Origin: Diphasiastrum complanatum
Taxonomy: Eukaryota > Streptophyta > Lycopodiopsida > Lycopodiales > Lycopodiaceae
DNA: 64,000 nt
Direction of reading: 5' to 3'
NCBI GenBank assembly: GCA_029204225.1
Contig: CM055100.1
Span: 45,595,685 to 45,659,684, forward strand
In this document: positions 20,691-35,154 of the stretch, piece after piece
Position numbering within the stretch: position 1 is the stretch's first letter
Layout of the letters: the number at the start of each line of letters is the position of its first letter
Notes under the pieces: generated by a model
What the model was told of the DNA's origin: nothing
The model's database searches: none
What the model saw: the letters and a program-made list of their open reading frames with translations, nothing else
Program-made: the position numbers and the translations under genes

Positions 20691-22726
20691 TGATCTTTAG
20701 GATTGGGCAATTAAAGCTTTTCAGATACTTGTTAAAGTGAACAATGGAATAAGGTCGTAATTTTTGAGAGGTAGCTCTATATTTGGGTTTTGAATATTGT
20801 CAAGGAGTACCCGCAAACCAAATTTTATGGACTTTTCATTAAGTTCAGGCAACTTTAACGAAGTAATTAAAATGGGATTGGGGTATCAGAAAGGAAGTAG
20901 CCTAGCATTTACTTGTGTCTAAGTAGTTTTTGGGAGCCTTTGCTAAAAGAATTTTCGGGTGATCGAAAAATCTAAGAGAGGAAGAAAATGAGACACCTGA
21001 GTAGGTAAATGTGATAGTGTTGTGTAATTTGGATTGGTTAAGAATCCCTGTAAGGAAATTGCCTAACACTGGTTTTTTGAATTCATTAAGTTGAATTTAT
21101 TTTGAGTTCATTGAATTGAATTTATTTTAAATATCTATAGGACCAAGAGTTGACCCTGTTTGTTATAGGAAATTGTGACATGGAACGAGAATGACACTAG
21201 GTTCGCATTTGTTTGTAAAAAACCTTATTCCTAAGAGTTGGAACTCTCAAGTGGTAGGAATTTGTGGATGACAGAACCAACCAGATGGGTTGTTGTATGT
21301 GACGGTAAAACCATGTACAGATTCTTGTCACAATTGATCCATTTGGAACAAATATGGGTGTACTCCAGTACTTGGTGGAATAGATATGTGCATATCTGGT
21401 ATTGGAAATCCAAATAGAGTTTGTAGATCTTTGGACTATCTACTAATGCGGATATAGATCTTCTTGAAGATAAGATCCTATATTCTGGTATAGGATGGTC
21501 AGATAATATTTTTGATTTTTTGTTGATCAGATCTAAAAGCAAAGGACTTTCTTAGAGAGAAAACTGATATTATGGGACATCAGTGATTTCAAAGAGAAAA
21601 TTCTTGTGTGAATGATCTGTAGGCCAGTGGTTAGTATATACATTAATAGTAATGCTAACAGTTTACTTAGGGTATTTGGAGAGGTTAAGAGATATAGATC
21701 CGAACCCCTCAATGGTATCTCATAAATTCCAAATTAGAAACCCTTAAAAGCTATTTCTCTTTTAAATTAAACCTCTACTTTTTTAGAAATTTCTTAAATA
21801 CGAGACATTTGGATTAAATTCATATAATTCTCTCTAGTGTAGAATAGGTTCTGAAGGACTGTTAAAATTATACGAATTTAAGCTTCCATTTCGGTTTTGT
21901 GAATATAGTTTAGAATCGATTGATGTTTTTAATTGATTAAGTGGAATTTAGACTTCTTGAACCCAATTGATTATCTCTATTAGATAGTTGATTAGTGAGA
22001 GTAATGTTTCTATCACTCGGGATAAGATATTTAATGATTTTAACAAAAAAGTCCGATTTGTAATAGTATTGGATACTCATTACTAGCTTTTTCAAATCTT
22101 TGATATCTTATACGGTGTCTCTTGAGAACTTTTTAATCGAAATTATGGAATTTCTTTTAAAAGGAGGAGAAGAAAATGATAGGAATAAGACTTTCATGGA
22201 ATCAACCAGTTGCATAGATTTCTTTGGTGGAATCCAGTTTGTGTGCAATGGTGGAACTATCCTATGGGAATAGAGAAAATCTCTAGTGATTATTTTGAAT
22301 AATCTGGAACTAGAGGAGTTTTGGGAATAATGAGTTGTGAGATATTCATGAATATGGGAAGTGTTGGTAAAGATTAAATTAAAGATTCCCTGATTGACTA
22401 CCAAGTACCATTTAGTTATGGATTGGATTAGTGGAATAAAGTTATAATCTTAACCTTATATCCAAAGATGTCTGTGTAAGTCAGCCTAATCTTGGTTTGT
22501 GCACTAAGATCTGAAGTAGGTTGAATGATTGAAGGAATTTTGTTGATAAAAGTATGATGGTTGAAAAACTTGTGATGTGAAATTATTCACTTCAGAGATT
22601 TCCCAGATATCTTATTTACTCAAGAGAAATAGAAACTTCTGTAGATCAAACTAAGAATAATGATTCATGGGAAAGATTTGAAAGCTTAAGGAATAGTTTC
22701 ATGTATTCTTTTTCCCGTTCTAAGGA
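20691..22726. other. Long AT-rich stretch without recognisable genes
   Basis: Only short frames on both strands. No RT, IN, Gag or host-protein motif. It could be the body of a very long LTR, because it leads into a dispersed repeat at 22727, but I see no TG/CA pair to prove it. Confidence 0.45.
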
Positions 22727-22990
22727 CATGGAGTAGTCCTAATATGGTAGACCGGCCCTCCAGTGTTTGAGTTTATTGGTCACGCCTATATTTTATTCCC
22801 ACGTCGAGGCCTGTTGGTGAGTAATAAGCTTGAGAGGACCCAGACACTCTAATTGAGACATATGGAGTAGTGCATGTACATGTGACTGATATAGGCAGGA
22901 GGTATGCATGAAGAGCTGTGATCTATTTATAGTTGACCTGCATGGGAATTGCATGGACTCATGCACATGATCCTACTCTCTATATATTGT
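22727..22990 (+). repeat. Dispersed repeat, inverted copy at 54770-55015
   Basis: Shares in inverted orientation TAGTCCTAATATGGTAGACC, GGCCCTC, GAGAGGACCCAGACACTCTA, ATATGGAGTAGTGCATGT and GAAGAGCTGTGA with 54770-55015. Ends near a TATATATTGTC. Likely part of an unidentified LTR. Confidence 0.6.
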
Positions 22991-23009
22991 CTTGGCTTCT
23001 TTTATCAGA

Positions 23010-23518
23010 TCGGTACTGTTGCTGAAAAGCAACATCATCCACGTATAAAGTGATAATGATAAAAGACCGTTGCACTGCTTTTGAAGTAAACGTTTGAATC
23101 TGAAGAGCTAGGTATGTAGCCGTGATCAATAAGAAAAGTATTGATCCTTTGAAACCATGCTCGAGCAGATTGCTTCAAGCCATAAAGTGCCTTCGATAAT
23201 ATAACCTTCGGGTTGCACCATGTAAATGTCTTCTTTTATAACTCCATTGAGATATCCTGTTTGTACATCCATTTGATGTATTTCCAAATTTGATGTAGCT
23301 GCAAATGATAGCAAAAGTCGAATAGAATAATGCTTGACTACTGGACTGAAGGTCTCAGTGTAATCGACATTATATACTTGAGAAAATCCTCTGGCGACAA
23401 GTCGTGCCTTTCTCTTGTTGATGCTTCCATCTGCATTGTACTTGACTTTGAAAATCCATTTGCAATCAACTACGTTTCTGCTATTAATGGAAAAGATCAT
23501 AGATGTAGGCATGTTTGT
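23010..23518 (-). pseudogene. pol: Copia RT fragment
   Basis: Minus strand: CKWIFKVKYNADGSINKRKA, ARGFSQVYNVDYTETFSPVV, EIHQMDVQTGYLNGVIKEDI and, after a frameshift, LYVDDV near 23045. Thus it covers the fingers to the catalytic YVDD. The N-terminal RT edge at about 23518 joins directly to a plus-strand copia protease tail, so two elements meet head to head. A second, more decayed copy of the same RT segment lies at 25955-26215. Confidence 0.75.
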
Positions 23519-24360
23519 CACGTTCTCAAGTGACTCATGTACAGTAGTTGAATCCAAAACCACTCATCTTATTATAGAAGGCAAGCGCAAGGGCAATCTG
23601 TATCACCTAAAGATACGTGTGTTTCTAATGAGCAAGCTCATCAAATCCATGAGACCATGGACATTCTATGGCATAGGAGACTGTGTCATATGAATATAGT
23701 AGCTTTATATAAAGCTAGACAGAATGGAATATTCACAAGTGTGAGCATCAAAGATGCAACAGGCTTGAAATCCTATGATGCATGCAACAAAGGCAAGATG
23801 TCACATACACCTTTTACCAGAAATCTTTCAAGACTAAAGAACTCCTTGAGTTAATGCATTCAGACATCTACAAACCTTTTGATGTAGTCTCGTTGGGAGG
23901 TTAAAGGTATTACATTACCTTCATTGGTGACTTCAGCAAGTTTGTGGTTGTGTACTTCATTCATAACAAGTAAGAAGCAAATTTACAGAGTTTGTCAATT
24001 GGGCTGAGAAGTGGACTGACAAGAAAGTCAAGCAGCTACGAACTACCAGAGGTGGAGAGTACGTCTCCGAACGGTTTGTAGAATTCTGTACCAGTAGGGG
24101 CATCCTTCATTTGAAGACAACAACATATATACCACAACATAATGGTGTTGCAAAGAGGAGAAACCGCACTCTCATGGATGCTGCGAGATGCATGATGACT
24201 TATTCAAAGGCATCGAAATGGCTATGGGCTAAGGCAATAGCTACAGCCAATTACTTGCAAAATAAGATAGAGAAATCTGGAATTTCCTATACAATTCCAC
24301 ATGAAGTGTGGTGGGCCAACAAGCCAAGTATGGCTCAGTACGCATTTTTGGGTGTGTAGC
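23519..24360 (+). pseudogene. pol: Copia pre-integrase and integrase
   Basis: Plus-strand pieces in three frames: CTVVESKTTHLIIEGKRKGN (tail of protease region), ILWHRRLCHMN (zinc finger; GH of RLGHMN is CH) with YDACNKGKMSHTPF (C..C), MHSDIYKPF (first catalytic D), FIGDFSKFVVVYF, and YIPQHNGVAKRRNRTLMDAA in which the catalytic Glu of 'GVAERRN' is Lys. The middle Asp is obscured by a frameshift near 24040. Several stops. Inactive integrase of a copia lineage distinct from A/B/C. Confidence 0.75.
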
Positions 24361-25150
24361 ATATGCCCATATGCCAGATAAGAAAAGAAAGAAATTGGAT
24401 GAAAAGGTGGACTAGGGTTTCCTTGTAGGCTATGATGTACGTTCCTCATATTATAGGATTTACATGCCTAAGACTAGAGAAATCAAAACTGTCAGAGATG
24501 TGAAATTCGATGAAGCAAGATCGATGGCCGATGGAGATCTAGTTGATCTACCCACATAGACAGAAGGAGCAGACCATGAACATCTGGATCGGGATGTTCA
24601 TATACCAAATGAATTGAGTAACAGTTCAAATGATGAATAGACTGCAGAGCAACATGTACCTAGAATGCCTAGCACCTGTGACATACAATGGATCTATAGG
24701 CAACCAAAAGGACAAAGGCAAAGCAATTGCGCTACCAACACAATCTCCAAGAAGGTCTAACAGAGAAAGAAGAGCATCAATCAGGTTTGCACCAGACAAC
24801 TCAGCAAGGTACACTTAGAAAATTATTGATGATTTCTAGATGATAGATTGCAAAGGAGTAAATACTCCAATGGTATCTGGTACAGTTCTGACCAACCAGG
24901 ATTGTCCAAAAAACCAAGAAGAACAGGAAGCAATGCTCAATGAGCCTTATAGAAGGTTGATTGGTTCTTTAATGTACTTGGCAAATAATACAAGGCCAGA
25001 CATCGCCTACGTAGTGTTCAAACTAAGCCAATTTAACAATAATCTAGTTCTTGTAAATTAGAAGATTGCCAAGAGAATCCTACATTTTTTGCAGCATAGA
25101 AAGACTATGGACTTTGCTATTCACGAGAAGCAGAGTTTCAAGTGAAGTCC
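24361..25150 (+). pseudogene. pol: Copia linker and RT tail, RT body deleted
   Basis: Continues the plus-strand element: FLVGYDVRSSYYRIYMPKTR, an acidic linker with stops, then at 24840 a jump to IDCKGVNTPMVSG and YRRLIGSLMYLANNTRPDIAY, the very end of copia RT, and FKLSQF. About 600 bp of RT with the YVDD are missing. The end is degraded and stops at an antisense LTR (25209). Confidence 0.7.
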
Positions 25151-25208
25151 TACATCAAGCAAGCTGGACATCCATGAAAGATGACTGCAAAATCATTTCA
25201 GGAGGATA

Positions 25209-25625
25209 TGATGGGGCAAGGAAAGAATAGAAGAACGTGAATGGAGAAGAGAGCAGAAATATTGCAGAACAGCTCTCCCATTACAATCAGCTACTAGATG
25301 CAAAAACAGTCTAATAGAAAGCTTATGCTAAGTATAATCACAGCTTTAAGTGTTCTAGTTGCCCACAGGATCTTAAAAATTAGTTCATACTCACAAAAAT
25401 GAGAGTACAGTCTACCGAAGAGATTAGAAATGGTTTGTGTGTGTGTGTGTGGTATTACTGGAAATCAGATTCAATATGAAGTTTAGTTCTGAAATAGATG
25501 GAAGAGCAGTATGATATCGCGAGTTCCTCAGGCGTCAAAGACAACCATCATCTGATTAGAAGTGAAGGAGTTGTAGACGTCTATGTTTTGATCAAAGTCA
25601 GTAAACTAGCACGATCAAACAACGG
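25209..25625 (-). mobile_element. LTR fragment of the 7125 copia family, antisense
   Basis: Reverse complement of the last about 415 bp of the 1.4-kb LTR: it starts TGATGGGGCAAGG (complement of CCCCATCA) and shares blocks such as AATATTGCAGAACAGCTCTC, AGAGTACAGTCTACCGAAGA and GATCAAACAACG, after which similarity stops. A (GT) run is expanded at 25437-25452. The LTR is cut at its U3 side. Immediately upstream sits AGGAGGATA, which looks like a PPT for a plus-strand element. Confidence 0.75.
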
Positions 25626-25954
25626 ATGTATCATGGTTATTGGTATTGCAAAAAATGAAAAACCTTTGGGTTATCTATCTATTCTGTGGGCACTCATTTG
25701 CAGTGTGATTTTGTTGGCATGTAGGACACCAAACATTATCACGTCTGGGAAATTGATTGGCAGTAGGCCCTTGCGATGTGGTATTTTTTAGCTTCTATTC
25801 AAATTCTTTGGATAGCTTATCCATCTGTGCCTGGTGCTAAGTCTAATATGAAAATTGGCCTCAATTGCCAAATATAGAAATATGACCAAAATAACAAAAC
25901 TAGTTGAAATTCTTCACAAAGTTTACACACATGATTGTGTTTACCTTTGATATT
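25626..25954. other. Unassigned sequence
   Basis: No match to other parts of the window and no coding motif noticed. Confidence 0.4.
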
Positions 25955-26215
25955 GTAACTTTCAGGTAGCACCATGTAAATGTCCTCTTCAATAACTCCA
26001 TTAAGATATGTTGTCTGTATATCCGTTTGATGTATTTCCAAATCTTCTACAACAACAAATGACAATAGAAGCCTGATTGAAGAATGTTTAACTACTGGAT
26101 TGAAGGCCTCAATGTAGTAGATGTTGTGTACCTAAGAAAATCCTCTAGCGACAAGTTGAGCCTTTCTTTGATCGATACTTCCACCTGTCTTGTACTTGAT
26201 TTTGAACAATTTAGG
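25955..26215 (-). pseudogene. pol: Copia RT fragment, second copy
   Basis: Minus strand parallels 23190-23480: EIHQTDIQTTYLNGVIEEDI, YMVLPESYNI, and LARGFS-type sequence in broken frames. Lacks YVDD. Probably a duplicate of the same element family, or the other part of a rearranged locus. Confidence 0.65.
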
Positions 26216-26740
26216 CATTCAGCAATCTCAAGCAGCCTCCACAGGTGCCAAGGGACTATCACCAAATTTATAAGGGGAGCGTATTACAATATTCCTATGA
26301 CAACTTTAATGGGGTTTCAACAATTAAGAAATCGCAACCTTGGTAATACTTGGGAGTGTCGACAAAAAAACATCAAAGACACAACTCTAGCACATATCTA
26401 TTGGGAACAAGCCGTTACAAGAAAGTCAACAAGCAACAAACTGGTTAATGGATGAATAACAAGTTGAGAACCTTACCACCAAATTTTATTACAACCAAAG
26501 CATGACTATGTCTGAAGAAAGTACACACAAGTGTCAGACACTGAAAATGGTGGAATGTACTTGCATGCCAAACAAATGATAAGTACTAGTACCCTAGCTC
26601 TCAATGAGCCCAACTATCTAAATGGGGCCCAAAGTACCGGATTTGAGCTAAACATTTGGTGTAACTTGAGTTAAAGAGGCACATGGTTTAAAACTTGGGG
26701 CAACTTGAGTTGGGGCACTCAACCCTAACCCTAGTTTTGC
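26216..26740. other. Unassigned sequence before a TATA-like box
   Basis: No recognisable coding region. CTTGAGTT-type short repeats occur at 26648-26720. Confidence 0.4.
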
Positions 26741-26750
26741 CTATATAAGA
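26741..26750 (+). promoter_or_regulatory. TATA box candidate upstream of (AG)n
   Basis: CCTATATAAG about 45 bp before the AG tract. Could be an LTR or gene promoter; nothing downstream is recognisable. Confidence 0.35.
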
Positions 26751-26786
26751 CCATGGAACACCATGTTTTGAGAACTTTTGTATCAT

Positions 26787-29883
<3,097 letters not shown>

Positions 29884-30499
29884 TGTTTATGTCTTATAAA
29901 CATAGCTCAAGTTCATCATATTGATGCTAATTAACAATACTCATGAAAGCATGTTTATGCATGTGCAACACACAAGCATGCATTCAACACTCAAGTATCT
30001 TCTTATGAGCTTGCGGAGTAAATTTAATGACATAACCCTTTGGCATGCCTAATACATTTGAAATCTACTTAAACCACTTGAAGACATAATACCTTCCTCT
30101 TTTCGCAAAAAGTAACAAAACTATTATATCATGAACAAGTATACATTGAATAGTTTTTAATTTGAACTTTTTTGTTTTATTATATCAATAGTACATGTTT
30201 ATGTCTTATAAACAAAGCTCAAGTTCATCATATTGATGCTAATTAACAATACTTGTGAAAGCATGTTTATGCATGTGCAACACGCAAGCATGCATTTAAC
30301 ACTCAAGTATCTTCTTATGAGCTTGCGGAGTAAATTTAATGACATAACCATTTGGCATGCCTAATACATTTGAAATTTATTTAAACCACTTGAACACATA
30401 ATACCTTCCTCATTTTGCAAAAAGTAACAAAACTATTATATCATGAACAAGTATACATTGAATAGTTTTTAATTTGACTTTTTTGTTTTATTATATCAA
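29884..30499 (+). repeat. Tandem duplication, two about 305-bp units
   Basis: 29884-30188 and 30196-30499 are nearly identical, each beginning TGTTTATGTCTTATAAACA and ending TTTTATTATATCAA, separated by about 7 bp. The start can itself fold (TGTTTAT...ATAAACA). Differences are few, so the duplication is fairly recent. Confidence 0.9.
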
Positions 30500-30654
30500 A
30501 AGCAATAGTGTGCATGAGCAAACTTTGTGAATTTGAGAGCTACTATTGGAGGTATGTCACTAATGAAGATGGTTTGATTTTTCAAATTCCAAACTTTTCA
30601 TGGGAAAAAGAAAAAACCCTAAATAGAAGCCACTAGAGTTTATCAGCGAATGGT

Positions 30655-30794
30655 GATTCAATTCAGAATCACGTTAACTAGTTTAAAAATCTCTTGCAAC
30701 AGATGGCCGCTGTCGGATTGATCATAGACGATCAAGACACAATCGTGACATTGCTTTCAAGCTTGCCCTCTATATATGAGAACTGGGTGATGAT
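30655..30794 (+). pseudogene. gag: Copia gag fragment
   Basis: FKNLLQQMAAVGLIIDDQDT followed by LLSSLPSIYENWV matches the Gag core at 8990-9105 (FKSLLDQLSAIGFSIQDDDA, LLSSLPKSYEHFV). Truncated on both sides; on the right it stops at a TGTTGGAAATAAA sequence. Confidence 0.65.
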
Positions 30795-31519
30795 GTTGGA
30801 AATAAACTGAGCCCTGTTTTGGTACCAGTGATCAACTGAGTCACAGCCAAAACGACAAGGTTCAGTTTAGAGTCCAAAAAAGATCACTCCGAAATGCTCA
30901 TCCTAGGAACGTCTCGAGTGATATGTCCTGATAATGAACAACAGAACAATCCAAGGGATACCTAATTCTAATTATCATGAATCGGTATTTGATTTCGTCT
31001 CATTGCTTTCACACTATCAGACTTGCAATCATCATTATAGATAACTGCTTAATATTAAACAGCATTATTAGCATCATGAATTCACAAGATTGTGCCACAA
31101 ATTTCATTACAGATCTAATTATGCACATACAAGAAAACGATGGGACTAACAGAGCTGTTAATTAACACAATAGAAAGCAGCAAAATGGCACCTGTGCAGA
31201 CAAAGCAAAAGCTGGATTTCCTTTTTGTATTACCAACAGAGCGTGAAGATACATAGCACGACAAATTTACACACTCGCTCTCTCTCCCTGATACTAGATA
31301 TGTAACAGAGGCTCACACACCCATATCAATATCCCTCACGCATGAGGGGAAGGAGATACTAAAGGCTATCAGTTACAAAATGGTTATAAAACTACACTAC
31401 TCTATAGAGTTTGTCAATTCACATCACACGCTTAAAGTCATGGCCCAATAAGGGCTGACACCCTAAAAAGACTTACGACTTAAGGAAATGGCTCTCACTG
31501 GCAATGTGGCCCTACCCAG
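30795..31519 (+). mobile_element. Possible LTR start, otherwise unassigned
   Basis: TGTTGGAAATAAACTGAGCC at 30795 resembles the start of the 7125 LTR (TGTTGGAAATTAAGCCCAC). No matching end or PBS was found, so LTR status is tentative; similarity is lost after about 25 bp. Confidence 0.3.
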
Positions 31520-31790
31520 TCACACGTTATCAGGAGTGGTCCTTAGGGTTTTTAGCTCGGCCTTAAGATGGGCATTCTCGTTAGTCAGCTTCGAAAACTC
31601 ATAAGAGCCATTGCGGCATCTCAACCTCTCATCGTCCAAGCGTCTGGTAAGTTCCTCCATTGAGGCTGTCTGCTGGTTGATTAATTTTGTTAACAACGAC
31701 GATGAAACTAGAGCCAATGACATGAAACATGGGTAGATTCAACCAAACTACTACCATCTTATTGGTAGGCAAGGCAAAAGTGAGCTATCT
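31520..31790 (-). pseudogene. Partial copy of unknown retroelement ORF X
   Basis: Minus strand: NKMVVVWLNLPMFHVIGS, paralleling ORF X at 37238-38302 (NKMVAVWLNLSVFHVIGS), then a Leu/Glu-rich stretch TASMEELTRRLDDERLRCRN and LTNENAHLKAELKTL that would form a coiled coil. It is fused by a frameshift to the protease relic to its right. No known family recognised. Confidence 0.5.
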
Positions 31791-33000
31791 TTCTTGCAAC
31801 ATTGACTGGTAGGGTGTGGGCAACACATTTTGCCTTCAGCCTAGAGTTACTAACAAGCACAAGCATGGTGTTGACCCCTTCCTTAATGGTCAAATTCAGC
31901 CTGGTTGCTAATTCCGTGCTCATAAACATTCCCAGCAGCGCCTGCATCTACAATAGCATTCTGAACCAACAACCCATCAATTATCACATCAACTTTTGGG
32001 TAGTTCCATTAAATGCCATTACTGGAAACTCTGTCCACTTCAACCACCACGGGTTTCTGGGAGTCAAGCCATCTGATACGTAGAACCTCTCTGAATTTTT
32101 GCTTAACGGCAGGCGATTTCTGCAATAACTATAACCTACTTATATCTACCTTAGTAGCATTCAGATGATTAACAAGTTTGAAGGGTGTATAGTCTTCAAC
32201 AACTGCCCTTCTCCGCCAAGTCCGCCTACCATGTGAAGGATCCACCACTTTAGCCGATTTCTTCAAGTTGCTAGATTGTGGGTCTTCTACCCATACAGGT
32301 ACATGCTCTGGTTCTGGCTCTTCTTGGATAGCAGGTAGTAGATCATCAGGTATGGGTTGCTTCCCAGTAGCCACAGCCGCTTTTTGGGCTCTAGTCATCA
32401 CCAAGCAAGTTGGATCTGCTTCTGAATCAGCAAGGTTGATTAAGATCACAGGTCTATCTTCAGAGGAGTCGCCATGCTTTAGGATTCCAACCGGCTCTAC
32501 CAAGTCTTTAGAAGTGCCAGCGATTCTATCATTTTCAGGTCCAGATTGGTTAGTTGCTTCCTTATCGGCTTTCAACTTCACCCAGCACCTATCACTGGAA
32601 TGGCCATTCTTCCCATAGACTGTGCATTTGAAATTGGGGCAGTCTCTAGTCAAGTGAACACCTTTGCAATACCTGCAGGACACCTCACTTGGCTTATCAG
32701 ACTTTTGCTCTCCAATAATATTCTGTTGTCATTTCAGAAATTGACATCCATTGTTAATGTCTTGATATTTTCATTCAAAATATCCATGTTGTTCTTCACC
32801 ATATCATGGATGTTTGAAGCAGAAGGCTCATAACCAGCCTGATCAACAACACCAGTAATAGAAGGAACAACTTTATTAGGACATCCCTGATAGGGAGGAA
32901 CTGGCTTCTGGTATTCATTTGGATGGCTTTGATTAGGTGCATATTGAGGTGCTCCTGAATCAGGCCTAATAAAAGGTAACAATATTTTCAGAAATAATTA
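31759..33000 (-). pseudogene. gag-pol: Gypsy nucleocapsid-protease remnant (element F)
   Basis: Minus strand. A 185-codon frame (32683-32129) carries the zinc knuckle CRYCKGVHLTRDC and a second one, CTVYGKNGHSSDRC, in which the second Cys is Tyr, then an acidic linker with VMTRAQKAA. After a stop the protease follows around 31950: VQNAIVDAGAAGNV (D-A-G instead of D-S/T-G), then, frameshifted, MSTELATRLNL. Gly/Pro-rich sequence upstream (32734-32982) is the end of gag. RT and integrase are absent. Confidence 0.65.
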
Positions 33001-33111
33001 CATTGTTGTTTCCAGACCTATGTATAGTTATACACCGGTGCCTCTTGTTCAACAAGTCATACAGCCAATCGCTGCCCTCTGCCATGGCCACCACTCCGCA
33101 ACATTAGGATT
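33001..33111. other. Junction of two gypsy remnants
   Basis: No coding motif; element G stops just inside RT and element F begins with a different gag end. Confidence 0.4.
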
Positions 33112-35154
33112 TCAATGATAGAACTTTGTAACCTTTGGAACTGCATTAGGTACTAAAGGTATGGTATGTTCAATCACTGACATTGGAATACCCTTCAAAT
33201 CTTGATAAGTCCATGCAAAGCAATCTTGATATCTAATAAGTAATGTTCGGAGTGCTTGATACTGTTCAGGATTAAATTGTGATCCAACTTGTACAATCTT
33301 GTTCGGTTCTCCTGGTTCAACAAGATTCATTGGCTGTGTCCGAGCTGGGCCATCGTAAACATCTTTCGATTCTGGCACTTGGTCTTTGGGTTCACGATGT
33401 GCTTTAGGTAACATGATAACCACATCATCCAGTGTATAACGTTTATAATATTCGGGCATATCATGATGGACTACATCTACTTGTTCCTTTTCGAAAGGAC
33501 TTGTCTTGGATCTTCGCTTTGCCTTCTTAGCAGGAATCGATCGTGGAGGTGATGACTTTCGAGACGATGATGTCTTGCTAGAATTCTGACTTGTAGAATC
33601 ATCCTCGACTTTTCCTTTGCCTTTATCCAGTAAGGGTGGCACATTTTTTGAATCAATCTTTTGAGGGGGATTTTCCCATTTCAGGACCGTATTATAATGT
33701 TGCTTGGCTTGTTTCTTCGTCATTGACCTTGTGATCCTGTCTTCCTTCAATATAACTGCTTTGGGAGGTTTTATTGTTGGTTCATCGGGAACATTATGCA
33801 CTCCAAATCTGGTCAGATCCATATGATTTAGAATCTACTCATTAGTAAGTTCTGCATTATCATCATAATTCAAGACATGACTCACAAGAATGAGGTCATC
33901 TTCAATCGGATCTGGTATAGATTCTGTTGATATCCAAGCTACATTCAGCACATTCAATGGAAAAGTGATCGGTGTATCCAAGGTTCGATCCAATAATGAA
34001 ATCTCTCTCAAATCTGACTGATTATCTTGTTGACACACATATCCTACTGTACAATCAATCGTTGCAAGAGCTTCATTCTAGTTGACGATATCCGTTTGAG
34101 AATCATAATGAACTCCCAAATTTTTCTCTAGTCGATCACAAGTATGATCCGTTGGTGATGAATCATCATCTTCTTTCTGAACCACTGGTTCGATAGTCCA
34201 AGTTGTAGGATCAACTTTGACTGCACGTTCTCGATTTTTAAAAGTGATTTTTTCGATACCCCGATTATAAATTACTTGCGCAACTCGTAACCATGGACGT
34301 CCCAATAGGACGCAGTAGACATTTCGTGCTTCCGGTAAGTCCATTACTATGAAAGTAATGACGAACTGTACTCCTGCAATTCTGACAAATATATCTTCAA
34401 CCATTCCTCGCAGACGAATTGTCGTTTGATTGGCTAGCTTAATGGCAAAAGTCGCAGACTTGATCTTTGTAAGGCCCCATTTTGCACATAGCTTTGTAGA
34501 AATCAGGTTAACTCCTGAACCACCATCTATCATAGCTGCAACCTTAGAAAATTGTCTATGCTGTATCGGCAGAGTGATATTTTTTTGTTCACTTTTCCAA
34601 GCTGCTCCGACATGGAGTACTTCATTAGATTCTTCAAATCCAGCACAAAAAAGTGGCTCCTGATGGACTTCTGGTTTTGCTTGAGCTAACTTTTGCGCTA
34701 AGACTTCTTTTGATTTTGGCACCAACTTCAGGAACTCTCCCAATGAAATATTGATCTTGCTAGACAAAATATTCATGAGCAATTCTGTTTGCGGTGCTTC
34801 CAGTTCAGTCATCTTGAAGGGTTCTTCATGATAATGCAACTGATCATTCCTATCTATACGTGAATTCCTTGGTGGTTGCAATGGTGAAGAACGAACTTTG
34901 GTTGTTGCCTTAGCAGCTTCAGGCTCCTCTTCTTCTTGCAGATGTTTAATCCACTGCCTCATATCTTGATATCTTTTTTTTTCTGCATGAAGATTTGGAT
35001 AAACTCCAAATGCTATTGGTATATCAGTTAACGGTATAGAATCAGCAGGGACTAGATCCGCTACTGGTTCTTTCTGCTTCTGTGCTCTGGTGACTACCAT
35101 CAAGGGTACACTTGATTTATTCTGAGCTACTAGTCTTTGCTTGATTATTATCAA
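33112..35154 (-). pseudogene. pol: Gypsy protease and linker, element G
   Basis: Minus strand. The 358-codon frame (35154-34078) contains VVTRAQKQK, protease AAMIDGGSGVNLIS (Asp with D-G-G in place of D-S-G) and the conserved CVLLGRPWLR flap/helix region. After a stop, frames at 34038-33835 and 33822-33112 hold a basic linker (RSMTKKQAKQ, IPAKKAKRRSK) and the RT entry CFAWTYQDLKGIPMSVIEHT. RT is then truncated, so no polymerase. The arrangement and RT entry (compare FAWSLDDLKGIP in the 47.8-kb element) identify a Ty3/gypsy pol. Confidence 0.75.
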
